From Muribaculaceae bacterium (GTDB taxonomy: Bacteria; Bacteroidota; Bacteroidia; Bacteroidales; Muribaculaceae): 64,000 bases of DNA. The stretch is taken from NCBI GenBank assembly GCA_017620635.1, contig JAGAUV010000019.1, positions 1 to 64,000 of the forward strand, given 5' to 3'. Shown here in pieces: positions 1 to 9,781 of this stretch. Made by a program: the position numbers and the translations under genes. Under the pieces are notes generated by a model. The model had not been told where the DNA came from. It saw only the letters and a program-made list of their open reading frames with translations, and made no database searches. Every line of letters starts with the position of its first letter. Position 1 is the first letter of the stretch.

Positions 1-1385
1 AGGTTGAGGGTGCATATGCCATTGCCGTGATAGAGAAAGACAACAACGATACCCTGATCGTGGCTCGCAAAAGTTCGCCGCTGGTAATAGGTGTCGGCGA
101 CGGCGAGACATTCATCGCTTCCGACGCTACTCCTATTGTCGGCTACACCGATAGCGTGATATATCTCAAAGACAACGAGATGGCCGAGATACACCGCGAC
201 GGTAACATCAACATTACTGCTATCGAGTCGAACACTCCCGGACACATCGACATACAGAAACTTAAACTGTCGCTCGCACAGCTCGAGAAGGGTGGCTACG
301 ACACCTTCATGCACAAAGAGATATGCGAGCAGCCGCATACCCTGCGCGATTGTCTGCGCGGACGCATTACCAAAGATTCTTCGCGCATAGTGCTTTCGGG
401 TGTGGAGATGCACAAGGACAGATTCCTCAATGCCGAGCGGATCACATTCATCGCTTGCGGCACATCGTGGCACGCCGCCCTTATCGGTAAGCGTCTCATC
501 CAGGACTTCTGCCATATACCTGTCGCCGTCGAGTATGCCTCGGAATACCGCTACGGCAACCCATACGTCGACGACAAGGACATAGTGATAGCGATATCGC
601 AGTCGGGCGAGACCGCCGACACTCTTGCCGCGATACAGCTGGCGCGACAGAAGGGCGCCTTTGTCTACGGCGTTACAAATGTCGTCGGCGCATCGATACC
701 GCGCAACACCGATGCCGGCACATACATCCACGTTGGTCCCGAAATCGGCGTAGCCTCTACCAAGGCATTTACCGGTCAGGTAACAGTGCTCGCCATGCTC
801 GCCCTTGCCATAGGTCAGCTCCGGGGCACTGTCGACAAAGAAACTGTGCGCACTGTCGCCAAGGCTCTGAAGGCTATGCCGGCTACGATAGAGCAGACGC
901 TCAAGTGCGACGAGACGGTGCACAGCCTATCGCGCATATTCACTTACGCCCACAACTTCCTCTATCTCGGCCGAGGCTACAACTACCCCACGGCTCTCGA
1001 AGGCGCCCTCAAGCTTAAGGAGATATCCTATATCCACGCCGAGGGCTATCCTGCCGCCGAGATGAAGCACGGCCCTATCGCGCTCATCGACCACGAGATG
1101 CCGAGCGTCATCATTGCTCCCAACGATTCGCTCTACGACAAGATCATATCGAATGTGCAGCAGGTCAAGAGCCGTGGCGGCGCTGTCGTGGCCATCGTCA
1201 GCAGTGGCAACACGTCGATGAACGATATCGCCGACTTCTGTATCGAGATACCTCAGGTGCCCGAGTGCCTCACGCCCATCGTGGCATCGATACCTCTGCA
1301 GCTGCTTGCCTATTACATTGCCGTGGGCAAAGGAAAGAACGTCGATCAGCCGCGTAATCTGGCAAAGTCTGTAACTGTGGAGTAG
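1..1385 (+). CDS. glmS: Glutamine--fructose-6-phosphate aminotransferase, 3' part
   Basis: The open frame enters the window already in progress (first whole codon at base 3, reading VEGAYAIAV), so the N-terminal catalytic Cys and most of the glutaminase domain lie upstream. The visible part has the end of the glutaminase domain and both SIS sugar-isomerase domains. The first is around FIACGTSWHAAL, the second around YLGRGYNYPTALEGALKLKE and EMKHGPIAL. The classic C-terminus DQPRNLAKSVTVE carries the isomerase lysine. The enzyme makes glucosamine-6-phosphate from fructose-6-phosphate and glutamine, the entry step to peptidoglycan and LPS amino sugars. Identification is secure; a GTG at 27 is internal, not the start. 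Confidence 0.97.
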   Translation, partial: VEGAYAIAVIEKDNNDTLIVARKSSPLVIGVGDGETFIASDATPIVGYTDSVIYLKDNEMAEIHRDGNINITAIESNTPGHIDIQKLKLSLAQLEKGGYDTFMHKEICEQPHTLRDCLRGRITKDSSRIVLSGVEMHKDRFLNAERITFIACGTSWHAALIGKRLIQDFCHIPVAVEYASEYRYGNPYVDDKDIVIAISQSGETADTLAAIQLARQKGAFVYGVTNVVGASIPRNTDAGTYIHVGPEIGVASTKAFTGQVTVLAMLALAIGQLRGTVDKETVRTVAKALKAMPATIEQTLKCDETVHSLSRIFTYAHNFLYLGRGYNYPTALEGALKLKEISYIHAEGYPAAEMKHGPIALIDHEMPSVIIAPNDSLYDKIISNVQQVKSRGGAVVAIVSSGNTSMNDIADFCIEIPQVPECLTPIVASIPLQLLAYYIAVGKGKNVDQPRNLAKSVTVE

Positions 1386-1419
1386 CTCTGTCCGAAATTT
1401 TATCGGTGCTCCTGAATTA

Positions 1420-1451
1420 TTTGCATATTAGGGTAAATGTGAGTAATTTTG
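1420..1451 (+). promoter_or_regulatory. Bacteroidetes-type promoter for the polyprenyl synthetase operon
   Basis: A perfect -33 TTTG (1420-1423) and a perfect -7 TAATTTTG (1444-1451, consensus TAnnTTTG) are separated by 20 bp. Transcription would start near 1456, about 15 bases before the ATG at 1471. This makes the prenyl synthetase-tatD-purT set independent of glmS. Confidence 0.8.
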
Positions 1452-1470
1452 TGGAGCAAAACCAGTGCTC

Positions 1471-2436
1471 ATGGATTTTACACTCGACACATTCTCCGGG
1501 CTTGTTGAAAATGCCCTCGCCTCCTTGGAGTACCCTTCGGTGGCACCCAGACTTTTTGACCCCATACGATACACCCTCGAAAGCGGTGGCAAACGTATTC
1601 GCCCGGTCCTTGCGGTAGCCGTGTATTCTGCTCTTGCCAAGGCAGACCCTGCCGACGCGCTCAATCAGGCTGTCGCTATCGAGCTTTTCCATAATTTCAC
1701 GCTCCTCCACGACGACGTGATGGACCGCGCCGATATACGCCGCGGCCGTCCGACCGTTCATCGTAAATGGAACGACAACGTGGCCATCCTCTCCGGCGAT
1801 GCAATGCTTACCATGGCCACACAGCAGCTCACTCGCGGAGCCGGCGACCGCCTCGCCGATCTGCTCGAGTGCTTCAACACCACGGCGATGGAGGTATACG
1901 AAGGCCAGCAGCTCGATATGGAGTTCGAGAATCGCGACGATGTGACGATCGACGAATATCTGCTGATGATAGGCCTCAAGACTTCCGTTCTCCTTGGTTG
2001 TGCGTGCCGCCTCGGCGCTATCATGGCACGGGCCGACAAAGCCGCCGCAGATGCCTTCTACCGCTACGGCTATTCTCTCGGCATGGCCTTCCAGCTGCGC
2101 GACGACTGGTTGGATACTTTCGGCGATCCTGCCGTATTCGGCAAGGAGATAGGCGGCGATATCGTCAACCACAAGAAGACATGGCTTCTCATCAGCGCCC
2201 GTAATGCCGAGCCCGAGGATCTGCCGGCGATACTTGCCGAGGATCTTGAACCGCAGGAGACGATCGCTCAGGTCAAGGCACTCTACGAGCGTCATCATCT
2301 CGGCGATCTGTGTCAGGAGCTCGCGCTTAAGTACAGTGCCGAAGCCAAGATGAATCTCGACAATATAGACATGGATGTAGAGGCTCGTCTCTTCTTCGCC
2401 GGCCTCGCCGACAGAGCTTCCACTCGCACTCACTGA
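1471..2436 (+). CDS. Polyprenyl diphosphate synthase (trans-isoprenyl diphosphate synthase family)
   Basis: 321 aa. It condenses isopentenyl diphosphate with allylic diphosphates to build the isoprenoid chain, in Bacteroidales probably the menaquinone side chain. GGKRIRP is at 39-45, the first Asp-rich motif DDVMD at 81-85, and the second, DDWLD, at 211-215, with no two-residue insertion in the first motif. Phe76, five residues before the first motif, can limit product length, so the exact chain length is uncertain. ATG 1471 is chosen over the in-frame GTG at 1465 because the predicted transcript starts near 1456. The stop overlaps the tatD start by one base (TGATG), so the two are probably translationally coupled. 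Confidence 0.9.
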   Translation: MDFTLDTFSGLVENALASLEYPSVAPRLFDPIRYTLESGGKRIRPVLAVAVYSALAKADPADALNQAVAIELFHNFTLLHDDVMDRADIRRGRPTVHRKWNDNVAILSGDAMLTMATQQLTRGAGDRLADLLECFNTTAMEVYEGQQLDMEFENRDDVTIDEYLLMIGLKTSVLLGCACRLGAIMARADKAAADAFYRYGYSLGMAFQLRDDWLDTFGDPAVFGKEIGGDIVNHKKTWLLISARNAEPEDLPAILAEDLEPQETIAQVKALYERHHLGDLCQELALKYSAEAKMNLDNIDMDVEARLFFAGLADRASTRTH

Positions 2437-3239
2437 TGATAGATACACATACACATATCTACGGTCCGGAATTTTCGATCGAGGGACAGCCCGACGGTGC
2501 TATGTCCGGCCAGGTCGAGACTCTCGACCGCGCTCTCGCGGCCGGTGTGGATATGATGGTGCTTCCGGCGGTCGACCGTTCGAGTGTCAGCCCTATGAAA
2601 AGGCTCCACGCACTGCGCCCCGACAACACGGCGCTTGCAATGGGCCTGCATCCCACCGAAGTAAAAGAAAATTGGCCCGAAGAGCTCGACTATCTCATGT
2701 CGGTGCTCAACGACGGCTCCGCATATGTCGCTGTCGGAGAGGTGGGCGTGGATCTTTACTGGGACAAAACCTTCGCCGACGCGCAGATGGAGGTTTTCGA
2801 CCGCCAGCTATGCGAGGCGTCGCGTCTCTCCCTTCCCGTGATCATACATCAGCGCGAGGCTCTCGATCAGACCCTCGAGGTCCTTTCTGGGCATCCCGAC
2901 GTCAGGGCTGTATTCCACAGCTTCGGCGGCACGATGGCCGATGTCGAGCGCATACGCCGTCTCGGCGATTACTATTTCGGCATCAACGGCATCGTGACAT
3001 TCAAGAACAGCGGTCTTGCGGCTGTCCTGCCGGCTATAGGCATCGACCGTATCCTTACCGAGACCGACTCGCCCTATCTGGCGCCCGTGCCTAAACGCGG
3101 CCGTCGCAACGAAAGCGCCTACATCCCCTATATCGTCGACAGGATAGCGGAGGCCTTGGCGCTCGACAGCCGCGAAACCGCACTGGCGACTGTAAATAAT
3201 GCAATGACATTCTTCACTATAGAAACTCCTAAACCCTAA
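2436..3239 (+). CDS. TatD family metal-dependent hydrolase / deoxyribonuclease
   Basis: 267 aa, typical TatD length. It opens with MIDTHTHIY, giving the HxH metal ligands (His5, His7). Further along come the family signatures [24 protein letters not shown] and [12 protein letters not shown] with its metal-binding Asp. TatD proteins are TIM-barrel, divalent-metal-dependent 3'-5' exonucleases linked to DNA quality control. The gene starts on the last base of the prenyl synthetase stop codon and is followed 14 bases later by purT. The exact paralogue (TatD, YcfH or YjjV type) cannot be fixed by eye, so no symbol is given. Confidence 0.92.
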   Translation: MIDTHTHIYGPEFSIEGQPDGAMSGQVETLDRALAAGVDMMVLPAVDRSSVSPMKRLHALRPDNTALAMGLHPTEVKENWPEELDYLMSVLNDGSAYVAVGEVGVDLYWDKTFADAQMEVFDRQLCEASRLSLPVIIHQREALDQTLEVLSGHPDVRAVFHSFGGTMADVERIRRLGDYYFGINGIVTFKNSGLAAVLPAIGIDRILTETDSPYLAPVPKRGRRNESAYIPYIVDRIAEALALDSRETALATVNNAMTFFTIETPKP

Positions 3240-3253
3240 TTCCAAATTATATT

Positions 3254-4450
3254 ATGGCATCCATAGGTTCAGTAATGACAAAGGTCGGGCGCAAAGCCCT
3301 GTTGCTCGGCAGTGGCGAGCTTGGTAAAGAAGTGGCTATCGAGCTGCAGCGCCTTGGCGTGGAAGTGGTAGCTTGCGACAAATACAACAATGCGCCGGCT
3401 ATGCAGACTTCGCACCGCAACTATGTGTTCAACATGCTCGACGGTACTACTTTGCGTCAGGTCGTAGAAATGGAGAAACCTGATCATATCATCCCTGAGA
3501 TCGAGGCTATCGCCACTCCTACTCTTGTCGAACTCGAAAGCGAAGGCTACCATGTGACACCGACGGCAAACGCCGCTCGCCTTACCATGAACCGCGAAGG
3601 CATACGCCGCCTCGCCGCTGAGACTCTCGGCCTTAAGACTTCGCCTTACCGCTTTGCTTCTACCTATGAGGAATTTGTTGCCGCTGCCGAGGAGATCGGT
3701 CTGCCGGTGGTGGTAAAGCCTGTCATGAGCTCGTCGGGCCACGGCCAGTCTACAGTGCGTACGGCCGATAAGCTTGCCGACGCATGGAAAGAGGCTCAGG
3801 AAGGTGGCCGTGCCGGTGCCGGACGTGTCATTGTCGAAGGCTTCGTCGATTTCGACTATGAGATAACTCTCCTTACCGTGCGCAGCGTGTCGGGTACGGT
3901 CTTCTGCCAGCCCGTGGGTCACATTCAGGTCGATGGCGACTACCGTATATCATGGCAGCCCCAGGCCATGAGCGAAAAAGCTCTCAAAGCGGCTCAGGAT
4001 GCCGCCAAAGCCGTTACCGACGCTCTCGGCGGCTACGGCATTTTTGGCGTCGAGCTCTTTATAAAAGGCGACGAAGTGATCTTCAGCGAGGTATCGCCCC
4101 GTCCGCACGACACAGGCATGGTAACCATGATTTCACAGGACCTCAGCGAGTTTGCCCTCCATGCGCGCGCCCTTCTCGGTCTTCCCGTGCCCGACGTCCG
4201 TTTCCTCGGCCCCTCGGCATCGAAAGCCATTGTGGTGGAAGGCGACAGCGACAAGGTGGTTATGGAAAACCTCGAGAACGTGCTTGCCGAGCCGGGCGTA
4301 CAGATGCGTATTTTCGGTAAACCCGAAGTGCGCGGACACCGCCGTATGGGTGTTATCCTTGCTACTGCCGATACTGTAGAGGCTGCACGCGAAAAAGCCG
4401 AGCGCGCCTACGCCGCCCTCGGCGTAAAAGTCCTCCCTCGCGAAGACTGA
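3254..4450 (+). CDS. purT: Formate-dependent phosphoribosylglycinamide formyltransferase
   Basis: 398 aa, normal length for PurT. It is an ATP-grasp enzyme that formylates GAR using formate and ATP, the third step of purine synthesis, replacing folate-dependent PurN. The N-terminal fold carries [20 protein letters not shown] and the substrate segment [14 protein letters not shown]. The ATP-grasp core has [16 protein letters not shown], and the metal-binding end reads [18 protein letters not shown] 3254 gives [15 protein letters not shown]; the internal ATG eight codons on is a possible alternative. It is the last gene before the terminator at 4473-4517. Confidence 0.95.
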   Translation: MASIGSVMTKVGRKALLLGSGELGKEVAIELQRLGVEVVACDKYNNAPAMQTSHRNYVFNMLDGTTLRQVVEMEKPDHIIPEIEAIATPTLVELESEGYHVTPTANAARLTMNREGIRRLAAETLGLKTSPYRFASTYEEFVAAAEEIGLPVVVKPVMSSSGHGQSTVRTADKLADAWKEAQEGGRAGAGRVIVEGFVDFDYEITLLTVRSVSGTVFCQPVGHIQVDGDYRISWQPQAMSEKALKAAQDAAKAVTDALGGYGIFGVELFIKGDEVIFSEVSPRPHDTGMVTMISQDLSEFALHARALLGLPVPDVRFLGPSASKAIVVEGDSDKVVMENLENVLAEPGVQMRIFGKPEVRGHRRMGVILATADTVEAAREKAERAYAALGVKVLPRED

Positions 4451-4472
4451 TACTGCGGAAACATCATAGCTT

Positions 4473-4517
4473 GCATCCCGGGGCTTTGTCACAGGCTCCC
4501 GGGATGCAGTTTTTTAT
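4473..4517 (+). terminator. Rho-independent terminator after purT
   Basis: A perfect 10-bp stem, GCATCCCGGG (4473-4482) with CCCGGGATGC (4498-4507), has a 15-base loop and is followed by AGTTTTTTATT. It lies 22 bases after the purT stop and closes the prenyl synthetase-tatD-purT unit. Confidence 0.9.
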
Positions 4518-4627
4518 TAGTGCCCGATCTTCATAGAAAGTCGTGTCGCGGAACGGATTATATAATAATCCGGCGCTTAAATAAACACTGAAAAATCATT
4601 AAACATCGTATTTCGTGGTGGGAAATG

Positions 4628-4659
4628 CTTGACAATGGCGTAAAAGTTTTGTAACTTTG
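4628..4659 (+). promoter_or_regulatory. Bacteroidetes-type promoter for the T9SS-protein / mltD-like / uvrA operon
   Basis: The -7 box TAACTTTG (4652-4659) is perfect. The -33 box CTTG (4628-4631) matches 3 of 4 positions with a 20-bp spacer. Start of transcription is expected around 4664-4666, leaving only about 12-14 bases before ATG 4678. This rules out the upstream in-frame TTG at 4657 as start codon. Confidence 0.75.
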
Positions 4660-4677
4660 TATGATATACCACCGCTT

Positions 4678-6003
4678 ATGAAGTACCTTTTTCTCCCTGT
4701 GATACTTATGTCGTTTACGGCGTCGGCCCTCGATTTCGATGGCGCGGCGCTGAAGCCCGTCGAGGTCAAGGCCGAGGCTTCCTCGGGGCTCGACGCAATA
4801 TATGTCATCGCAGAGCCACGTGGCGTTTCAATGGTCTATACGGCAGCCTCCGCGACCTCCCCGGTGCGTTGGTTACGCTATTCACGCATGGGCGCATCGT
4901 ATGCCGAAGAAGTCACGCCGCAGCGCGAAGGCGCTCGCCTGACACTGCCATGTGCCACTGAGGATATGGGCTATGTGATAGAGGAGGGCGGCAGGAGCCG
5001 TTATTACTGGGTAATCAATTATGCCGGCCACAGGCTCGATCTCAAGTCGATAAGCTTTGCCGCCGAGCAGGATTGCGACCGCACGCACTTCGACTTCACA
5101 GGCTCGGCCGGCGAGCTCGAGGCCTACAGCCCTCTCGGACGCAGGATAATAGTCAGCCGCGACCTCGAGATAAGCTATACATCGCTTGCTTTCAACGACG
5201 AATCCTTTGCCTACTCTCCCGTGCAGCTCAGCGATGTCCTCGGCTCAGTGTCCTCGACATTCAGTGTGGGCGCGCCGCTTGCCAATACATCCTTCACGCT
5301 GTCCGGCGACCGTTTCCTCAAGGCGTGGGGGCAGACGCAGACGATAGAATCCGACACATATGCCACTCGCCGGGTCGAGGCGCAGACACGTGCCACGCAG
5401 GAGCAGCGCGACGCCGACAATGAACAGCGCGTCGAAGGTGGCGAGCTCGGCGGTTCCGCGCCGTGCGACATTACTTTCGAGGCGGCCGTGAGCGATGCCG
5501 CGGTGTTCAACGAATGGCAGATCTCGCGCTCTCCCGATTTCTCGGAGATAATAAACTCCTACAACGATCAGGTGTTCAGCTACACATTTACCGAACAGGG
5601 CAAGACATATGTGCGTTTTATTTCTGACAACGCCGACGGCACTTGTCCTTTCGAGAGCCAGACATACGAGATTTTCATCGGGGAGTCAAAACTCGATATT
5701 CCCAATGCTTTCTCGCCCGGAACCTCGCCCGGTGTCAACGATGAGTGGAAGGTAAGCTATAAATCGATAGTGTCGTACAAGTGCACAATATTCAACCGCT
5801 GGGGCAAGAAGCTTTTCGAAAGCGACGATCCCTCTGTCGGCTGGGACGGAAAGACCGGCGGCAAAGTGGTGCCCCCCGGTGTGTATTTCTATGTCATCAA
5901 GGCCGTCGGTGCCGATGGAGTGAAGTACGACAAAGCAGGAGATATTAACATAATAGGCTTTAAGAACAATTCCAATAATTCAAGTAATCAGGAAACAGAA
6001 TGA
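4678..6003 (+). CDS. Secreted protein with type-B T9SS (gliding-motility-type) C-terminal domain
   Basis: 441 aa. The start is set by the promoter and by the signal peptide MKYLFLPVILMSFTASA. The long middle part has no fold that I recognise and looks like a beta-rich exported domain; it includes a Glu/Arg-rich linker (around REGARL and later EAQTRATQEQRDADNEQR). From about residue 335 to 430 comes a CHU_C-like domain: IPNAFSPG, CTIFNRWGKKLFES, WDGKTGGK, VPPGVYFYVIKA. This domain sends proteins through the type IX secretion system in Bacteroidetes. The gene overlaps the lytic transglycosylase gene by 4 bases (ATGA). The function of the passenger part is unknown. Confidence 0.85.
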   Translation: MKYLFLPVILMSFTASALDFDGAALKPVEVKAEASSGLDAIYVIAEPRGVSMVYTAASATSPVRWLRYSRMGASYAEEVTPQREGARLTLPCATEDMGYVIEEGGRSRYYWVINYAGHRLDLKSISFAAEQDCDRTHFDFTGSAGELEAYSPLGRRIIVSRDLEISYTSLAFNDESFAYSPVQLSDVLGSVSSTFSVGAPLANTSFTLSGDRFLKAWGQTQTIESDTYATRRVEAQTRATQEQRDADNEQRVEGGELGGSAPCDITFEAAVSDAAVFNEWQISRSPDFSEIINSYNDQVFSYTFTEQGKTYVRFISDNADGTCPFESQTYEIFIGESKLDIPNAFSPGTSPGVNDEWKVSYKSIVSYKCTIFNRWGKKLFESDDPSVGWDGKTGGKVVPPGVYFYVIKAVGADGVKYDKAGDINIIGFKNNSNNSSNQETE

Positions 6004-6929
6004 TGAATATCAAGATACTGGCCTTGGCATTTATGATGCTCCCCCTCGTGGCGCAGGCACAAGGCTCTCAACCGCGCTTCTCCGATGTCTACAGCCCCGA
6101 GATACCCTCGTCGGTAAAGCTGTGCGGCGACAACATAGATCTCGACCGCAGCGATCTCTATGAGCGCTTCGACCGCGAGCTAAGCTCGATAATATATACC
6201 CATGGCACCACCATGTTGGTAATAAAGCGCGCCAACCGTTACTTCCCTGAGATGGCGCCGATACTGCGCGAAAACGGCGTGCCTGAGGACCTCCTGTACC
6301 TTGCATGTATCGAAAGCTCCCTCAATCCGAGGGCCTACTCTCCGGCCAAGGCTGCCGGCATTTGGCAGTTCATAGCGTCGGCGGGAAAGGAATACGGTCT
6401 GGAGGTAAACGATGAGGTGGACGAGCGCTACAATCTCGAAAAAGCCACCAAGGCGGCATGCCGATATCTCAAGAGGTCATACGACAAGTATGGTGACTGG
6501 CCCTCGGCCATGGCTGCATACAACGGCGGTCAGGCTCGCATCACGCGTGAGCTCAGCGCACAGGACGCCGACACCTCGCTCGACCTCTATCTCAATGAGG
6601 AGACCTCGCGCTATCCGTTCCGTGTTATGGCCATGAAAGCCGTTATGGAGAACCCCGGCAAGTATGGCTTCCGCCTGCGCGACAATCAGCTCTATCAGCC
6701 CCGGAAGTATAAGACGGTAGAGGTCAGCGGACCTGTGGCCGACTGGCCGGCTTGGGCAAAGAAGCAGGGTATATCGTATTCGCTCCTACGCGAAGAAAAT
6801 CCGTGGATAAGGGCGAAGAAACTTACCAACAAGGCCGGAAAGACATACAAGGTACGCATTCCGACCGCCGAGTCGATGTCGCGTAAGGCGGCAGGCGTGA
6901 ACACCTACAACAAGGCCTGGACCCGATGA
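6000..6929 (+). CDS. Lytic murein transglycosylase (MltD/Slt-like)
   Basis: 309 aa with a signal peptide (MNIKILALAFMMLPLVAQAQG). The SLT domain spans roughly residues 85-215, with the catalytic Glu105 in IESSLNPRAYS, then KAAGIWQFI and MAAYNGGQ. Such enzymes cleave the glycan strands of peptidoglycan to 1,6-anhydro products. The C-terminal about 70 residues look like a worn LysM-type or wall-binding tail. ATG 6000 gives MMNIK; ATG 6003 is nearly as good. It overlaps the gene before and uvrA after by 4 bases each, so the three genes are translationally coupled. Coupling to a T9SS cargo hints at a shared envelope role, but that is inference. Confidence 0.9.
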   Translation: MMNIKILALAFMMLPLVAQAQGSQPRFSDVYSPEIPSSVKLCGDNIDLDRSDLYERFDRELSSIIYTHGTTMLVIKRANRYFPEMAPILRENGVPEDLLYLACIESSLNPRAYSPAKAAGIWQFIASAGKEYGLEVNDEVDERYNLEKATKAACRYLKRSYDKYGDWPSAMAAYNGGQARITRELSAQDADTSLDLYLNEETSRYPFRVMAMKAVMENPGKYGFRLRDNQLYQPRKYKTVEVSGPVADWPAWAKKQGISYSLLREENPWIRAKKLTNKAGKTYKVRIPTAESMSRKAAGVNTYNKAWTR

Positions 6930-9775
6930 CCGAAAAGCTTGCTCATACAACAGCCGACGACGGCAGCGATGCTTCGATCGAGCTTATTGGCGCGCGTGTC
7001 AATAACCTCAAGAATATCGATGTGTCGATACCGCACCGGTCGCTCACTGTGATAACCGGCCTCAGCGGCAGCGGCAAGTCGTCTCTTGCCTTCGACACCA
7101 TATTTGCCGAGGGCCAGCGCCGATATATCGAGACCTTCTCGGCATATGCCCGTAATATGCTCGGCAAGCTCGAGCGACCCGATGTAGACCATATATCGGG
7201 CCTTTGTCCCGTCATTGCGATAGAGCAGAAGACCGTCAACCGCAATCCGCGCAGCACCATAGGCACTACTACCGAGGTCTACGACTTCCTACGTCTGCTC
7301 TTTGCCCGTATCGGCAAGGCTCGCAGCTATGTGTCGGGCGCCGAGATGGTAAAGTATACCGACGAGAAGATCGTGGATCTGATTCTCGACAAATACGACG
7401 GCGGCAAGGTGTACATACTGGCTCCGCTGGTCAAGAACCGTAAAGGCCATTACAAAGAGCTTTTCGAGCAGCTCACACGCAAGGGCTTCCTCAATGTGCG
7501 CATCGACGGCGAGCTCAAGGAGATTTCGCCCGGCATGCGCCTCGACAGGTACAAGAACCATAGCGTGGAACTCGTCATCGACCGTCTGAAAGTCAACGCC
7601 AAGGATCGCGAACGCATACTCGCATCGGTCGACAGCGCTCTCGATCAGGGCGACAAGGAGATGCTCGTATGCGATGCCGACACCGGCGAGGTGGCATATT
7701 ACAGCCAGGAACTCATGGACCCCGTTTCGGGAATATCATATCATGACCCGGCGCCTCATAATTTCTCTTTCAACTCTCCTCACGGCGCATGTCCGTGCTG
7801 CAAGGGCCTCGGCTATGTCAATATCATCGACCGTGCCAAGATAGTGCCCGACGAGAAACTGAGCATCTACAGCGGTGCGCTCGTACCTCTCGGCAAGTAC
7901 AGGGATTCGCTGATATTCCTGCAGATACGGGCCATCCTCGAGGCCAACGGCTACAACATCAAGACGCCTTTTGCCGAATTGAGCGACGAGGTTGTCGACG
8001 AGATTTTCAACGGCTCCACCTCCGTGCCTCGGCTCGCCGACAGCGCCTACTCGGGTATGGATTATTTCCGCACCTACGACGGCATCATAAAATTCATAGA
8101 GCAGAATGCCGATGAGGACGGCAGCTATCAGGAGAAGAAGTGGAGCGGTCAGTTTGCGTCGCGCACGGTATGCCCCGAGTGCGGCGGAGCAAGGCTCAAC
8201 AAGGAAGCGCTTCATTTCTTTGTCGACGGCATGAATATAGCCGAGCTGTCGGCACTCGATATCGACGCCCTTGCCAAGTGGACCGACACAGTGATGGAGC
8301 GTCTCGACAGCCGCGACCGCAAGATAGCCGGAGAGATAATAAAAGAGATATCCACACGCCTCCGTTTCCTTGTCGATGTGGGTCTGAGCTATCTGCAGCT
8401 CAACCGCGCCTCGGCCACGCTTTCGGGCGGCGAGAGCCAGCGCATACGTCTGGCTACACAGCTCGGCAGCGAGCTCGTGAACGTACTCTACATACTCGAC
8501 GAGCCTTCGATCGGCCTGCATCAGCGCGACAACAGGCGGCTCATTGATTCGCTCAAACGCCTGCGCGACGCCATGAACACCATCATCGTGGTAGAGCACG
8601 ACAAGGAAATAATGCTTGAGGCCGACTATATTGTGGATATCGGCCCCGGCGCCGGACGCAAGGGCGGCGAGGTGGTATTCCAGGGCACTCCTGCCGAGAT
8701 GCTTGCCACCGACACCGTGACGGCGCAGTATCTCAACGGCACACGCAAGATAGAGACTCCGGCCCAACGGCGTAAAGGCAACGGCAAGACACTTGTACTG
8801 CGCGGAGCCCGTGGCCACAACCTCAAGGATGTGGATTTCACGCTCGAACTTGGCACTATGACTGTCGTTGCTGATGTGTCGGGCTCGGGCAAGTCCTCGC
8901 TTGTCAACGGCACCTTGCAGCCCATACTGAACAAGCATTTCTACCGCTCTCTCGATGAGCCGCTTCCTTACGACACGCTCGAAGGTATCGAAAATATCGA
9001 TAAGGTCGTTACAGTAGATCAGTCGCCCCTTGGCCGTTCGCCCCGGTCGAATCCGGCCACATACACCGGAGTGTTCACTCTTATCCGCAGCCTTTTTGTG
9101 GCTCTCCCCGAGGCCAAGATACGCGGTTATAAGCCGGGACGGTTCAGTTTCAATGTTGCCGGAGGACGCTGCGAGGCATGCAAGGGCAACGGCTACAAGA
9201 CCATAGAGATGAACTTCCTGCCCGACGTGCTCATACCCTGCGAGGAATGCCACGGCAAGCGCTACAACCGCGAGACTCTCGAGGTGCGCTATAAGGGCAA
9301 ATCAATAGCCGATGTGCTCGACATGACCATCAATCAGGCCTGCGAGTTTTTCTCGGGCATACCGAACATATACAAGAAGATCAAGGTATTGCAGGATATA
9401 GGCCTGGGCTATATAAAGCTCGGACAGCCGTCGGCAACGCTGTCGGGTGGCGAGAACCAGCGAGTCAAGCTTGCCACCGAGCTTGCCAAGCGCGACACCG
9501 GCCGCACACTGTTTATCCTCGACGAGCCCACGACAGGCCTTCATTTCGATGATATAAACACTCTTATGAGTATCCTCAACAAGCTCGTCGACAGAGGCAA
9601 CACCGTGCTTGTGATAGAGCACAATCTTGATGTGCTGCGTCAGGCCGACCGTCTTGTAGATATGGGCCCTGAGGGCGGACGCGGCGGTGGCCGCATTCTC
9701 GCCCAGGGAACACCCGAGGAGGTTGCGGCCACCGATTCGCCTACGGCTCCGTTCTTGCGTGAGGAGGGCTTATAA
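6926..9775 (+). CDS. uvrA: UvrABC excinuclease subunit A
   Basis: 949 aa, normal for UvrA, the dimeric ABC-type ATPase that finds bulky DNA damage and loads UvrB. The first Walker A is GLSGSGKSSLAF, and the ABC signatures are LSGGESQRIRLA and LSGGENQRVKLA. Walker B regions are YILDEPSIGLHQRD and FILDEPTTGLHFDD. The zinc-binding Cys pairs are CPCC, CPEC, CEAC and CEEC. The CPxCG pair that opens the first zinc finger in E. coli UvrA is not visible, which from memory is common in Bacteroidetes. The second Walker A reads ADVSGSGKSS, with Asp instead of the first Gly. It starts inside the stop of the transglycosylase gene and ends 6 bases from the convergent pspC gene. Confidence 0.95.
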   Translation: MTEKLAHTTADDGSDASIELIGARVNNLKNIDVSIPHRSLTVITGLSGSGKSSLAFDTIFAEGQRRYIETFSAYARNMLGKLERPDVDHISGLCPVIAIEQKTVNRNPRSTIGTTTEVYDFLRLLFARIGKARSYVSGAEMVKYTDEKIVDLILDKYDGGKVYILAPLVKNRKGHYKELFEQLTRKGFLNVRIDGELKEISPGMRLDRYKNHSVELVIDRLKVNAKDRERILASVDSALDQGDKEMLVCDADTGEVAYYSQELMDPVSGISYHDPAPHNFSFNSPHGACPCCKGLGYVNIIDRAKIVPDEKLSIYSGALVPLGKYRDSLIFLQIRAILEANGYNIKTPFAELSDEVVDEIFNGSTSVPRLADSAYSGMDYFRTYDGIIKFIEQNADEDGSYQEKKWSGQFASRTVCPECGGARLNKEALHFFVDGMNIAELSALDIDALAKWTDTVMERLDSRDRKIAGEIIKEISTRLRFLVDVGLSYLQLNRASATLSGGESQRIRLATQLGSELVNVLYILDEPSIGLHQRDNRRLIDSLKRLRDAMNTIIVVEHDKEIMLEADYIVDIGPGAGRKGGEVVFQGTPAEMLATDTVTAQYLNGTRKIETPAQRRKGNGKTLVLRGARGHNLKDVDFTLELGTMTVVADVSGSGKSSLVNGTLQPILNKHFYRSLDEPLPYDTLEGIENIDKVVTVDQSPLGRSPRSNPATYTGVFTLIRSLFVALPEAKIRGYKPGRFSFNVAGGRCEACKGNGYKTIEMNFLPDVLIPCEECHGKRYNRETLEVRYKGKSIADVLDMTINQACEFFSGIPNIYKKIKVLQDIGLGYIKLGQPSATLSGGENQRVKLATELAKRDTGRTLFILDEPTTGLHFDDINTLMSILNKLVDRGNTVLVIEHNLDVLRQADRLVDMGPEGGRGGGRILAQGTPEEVAATDSPTAPFLREEGL

Positions 9776-9781
9776 GGGGGG

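Noticed and set aside
4657..4677. Upstream start of the T9SS type-B gene at TTG 4657
   Set aside because: It lies in the -7 box; the signal peptide begins at ATG 4678.
7736..9253. 505-codon open frame on the minus strand
   Set aside because: Antisense shadow of uvrA.
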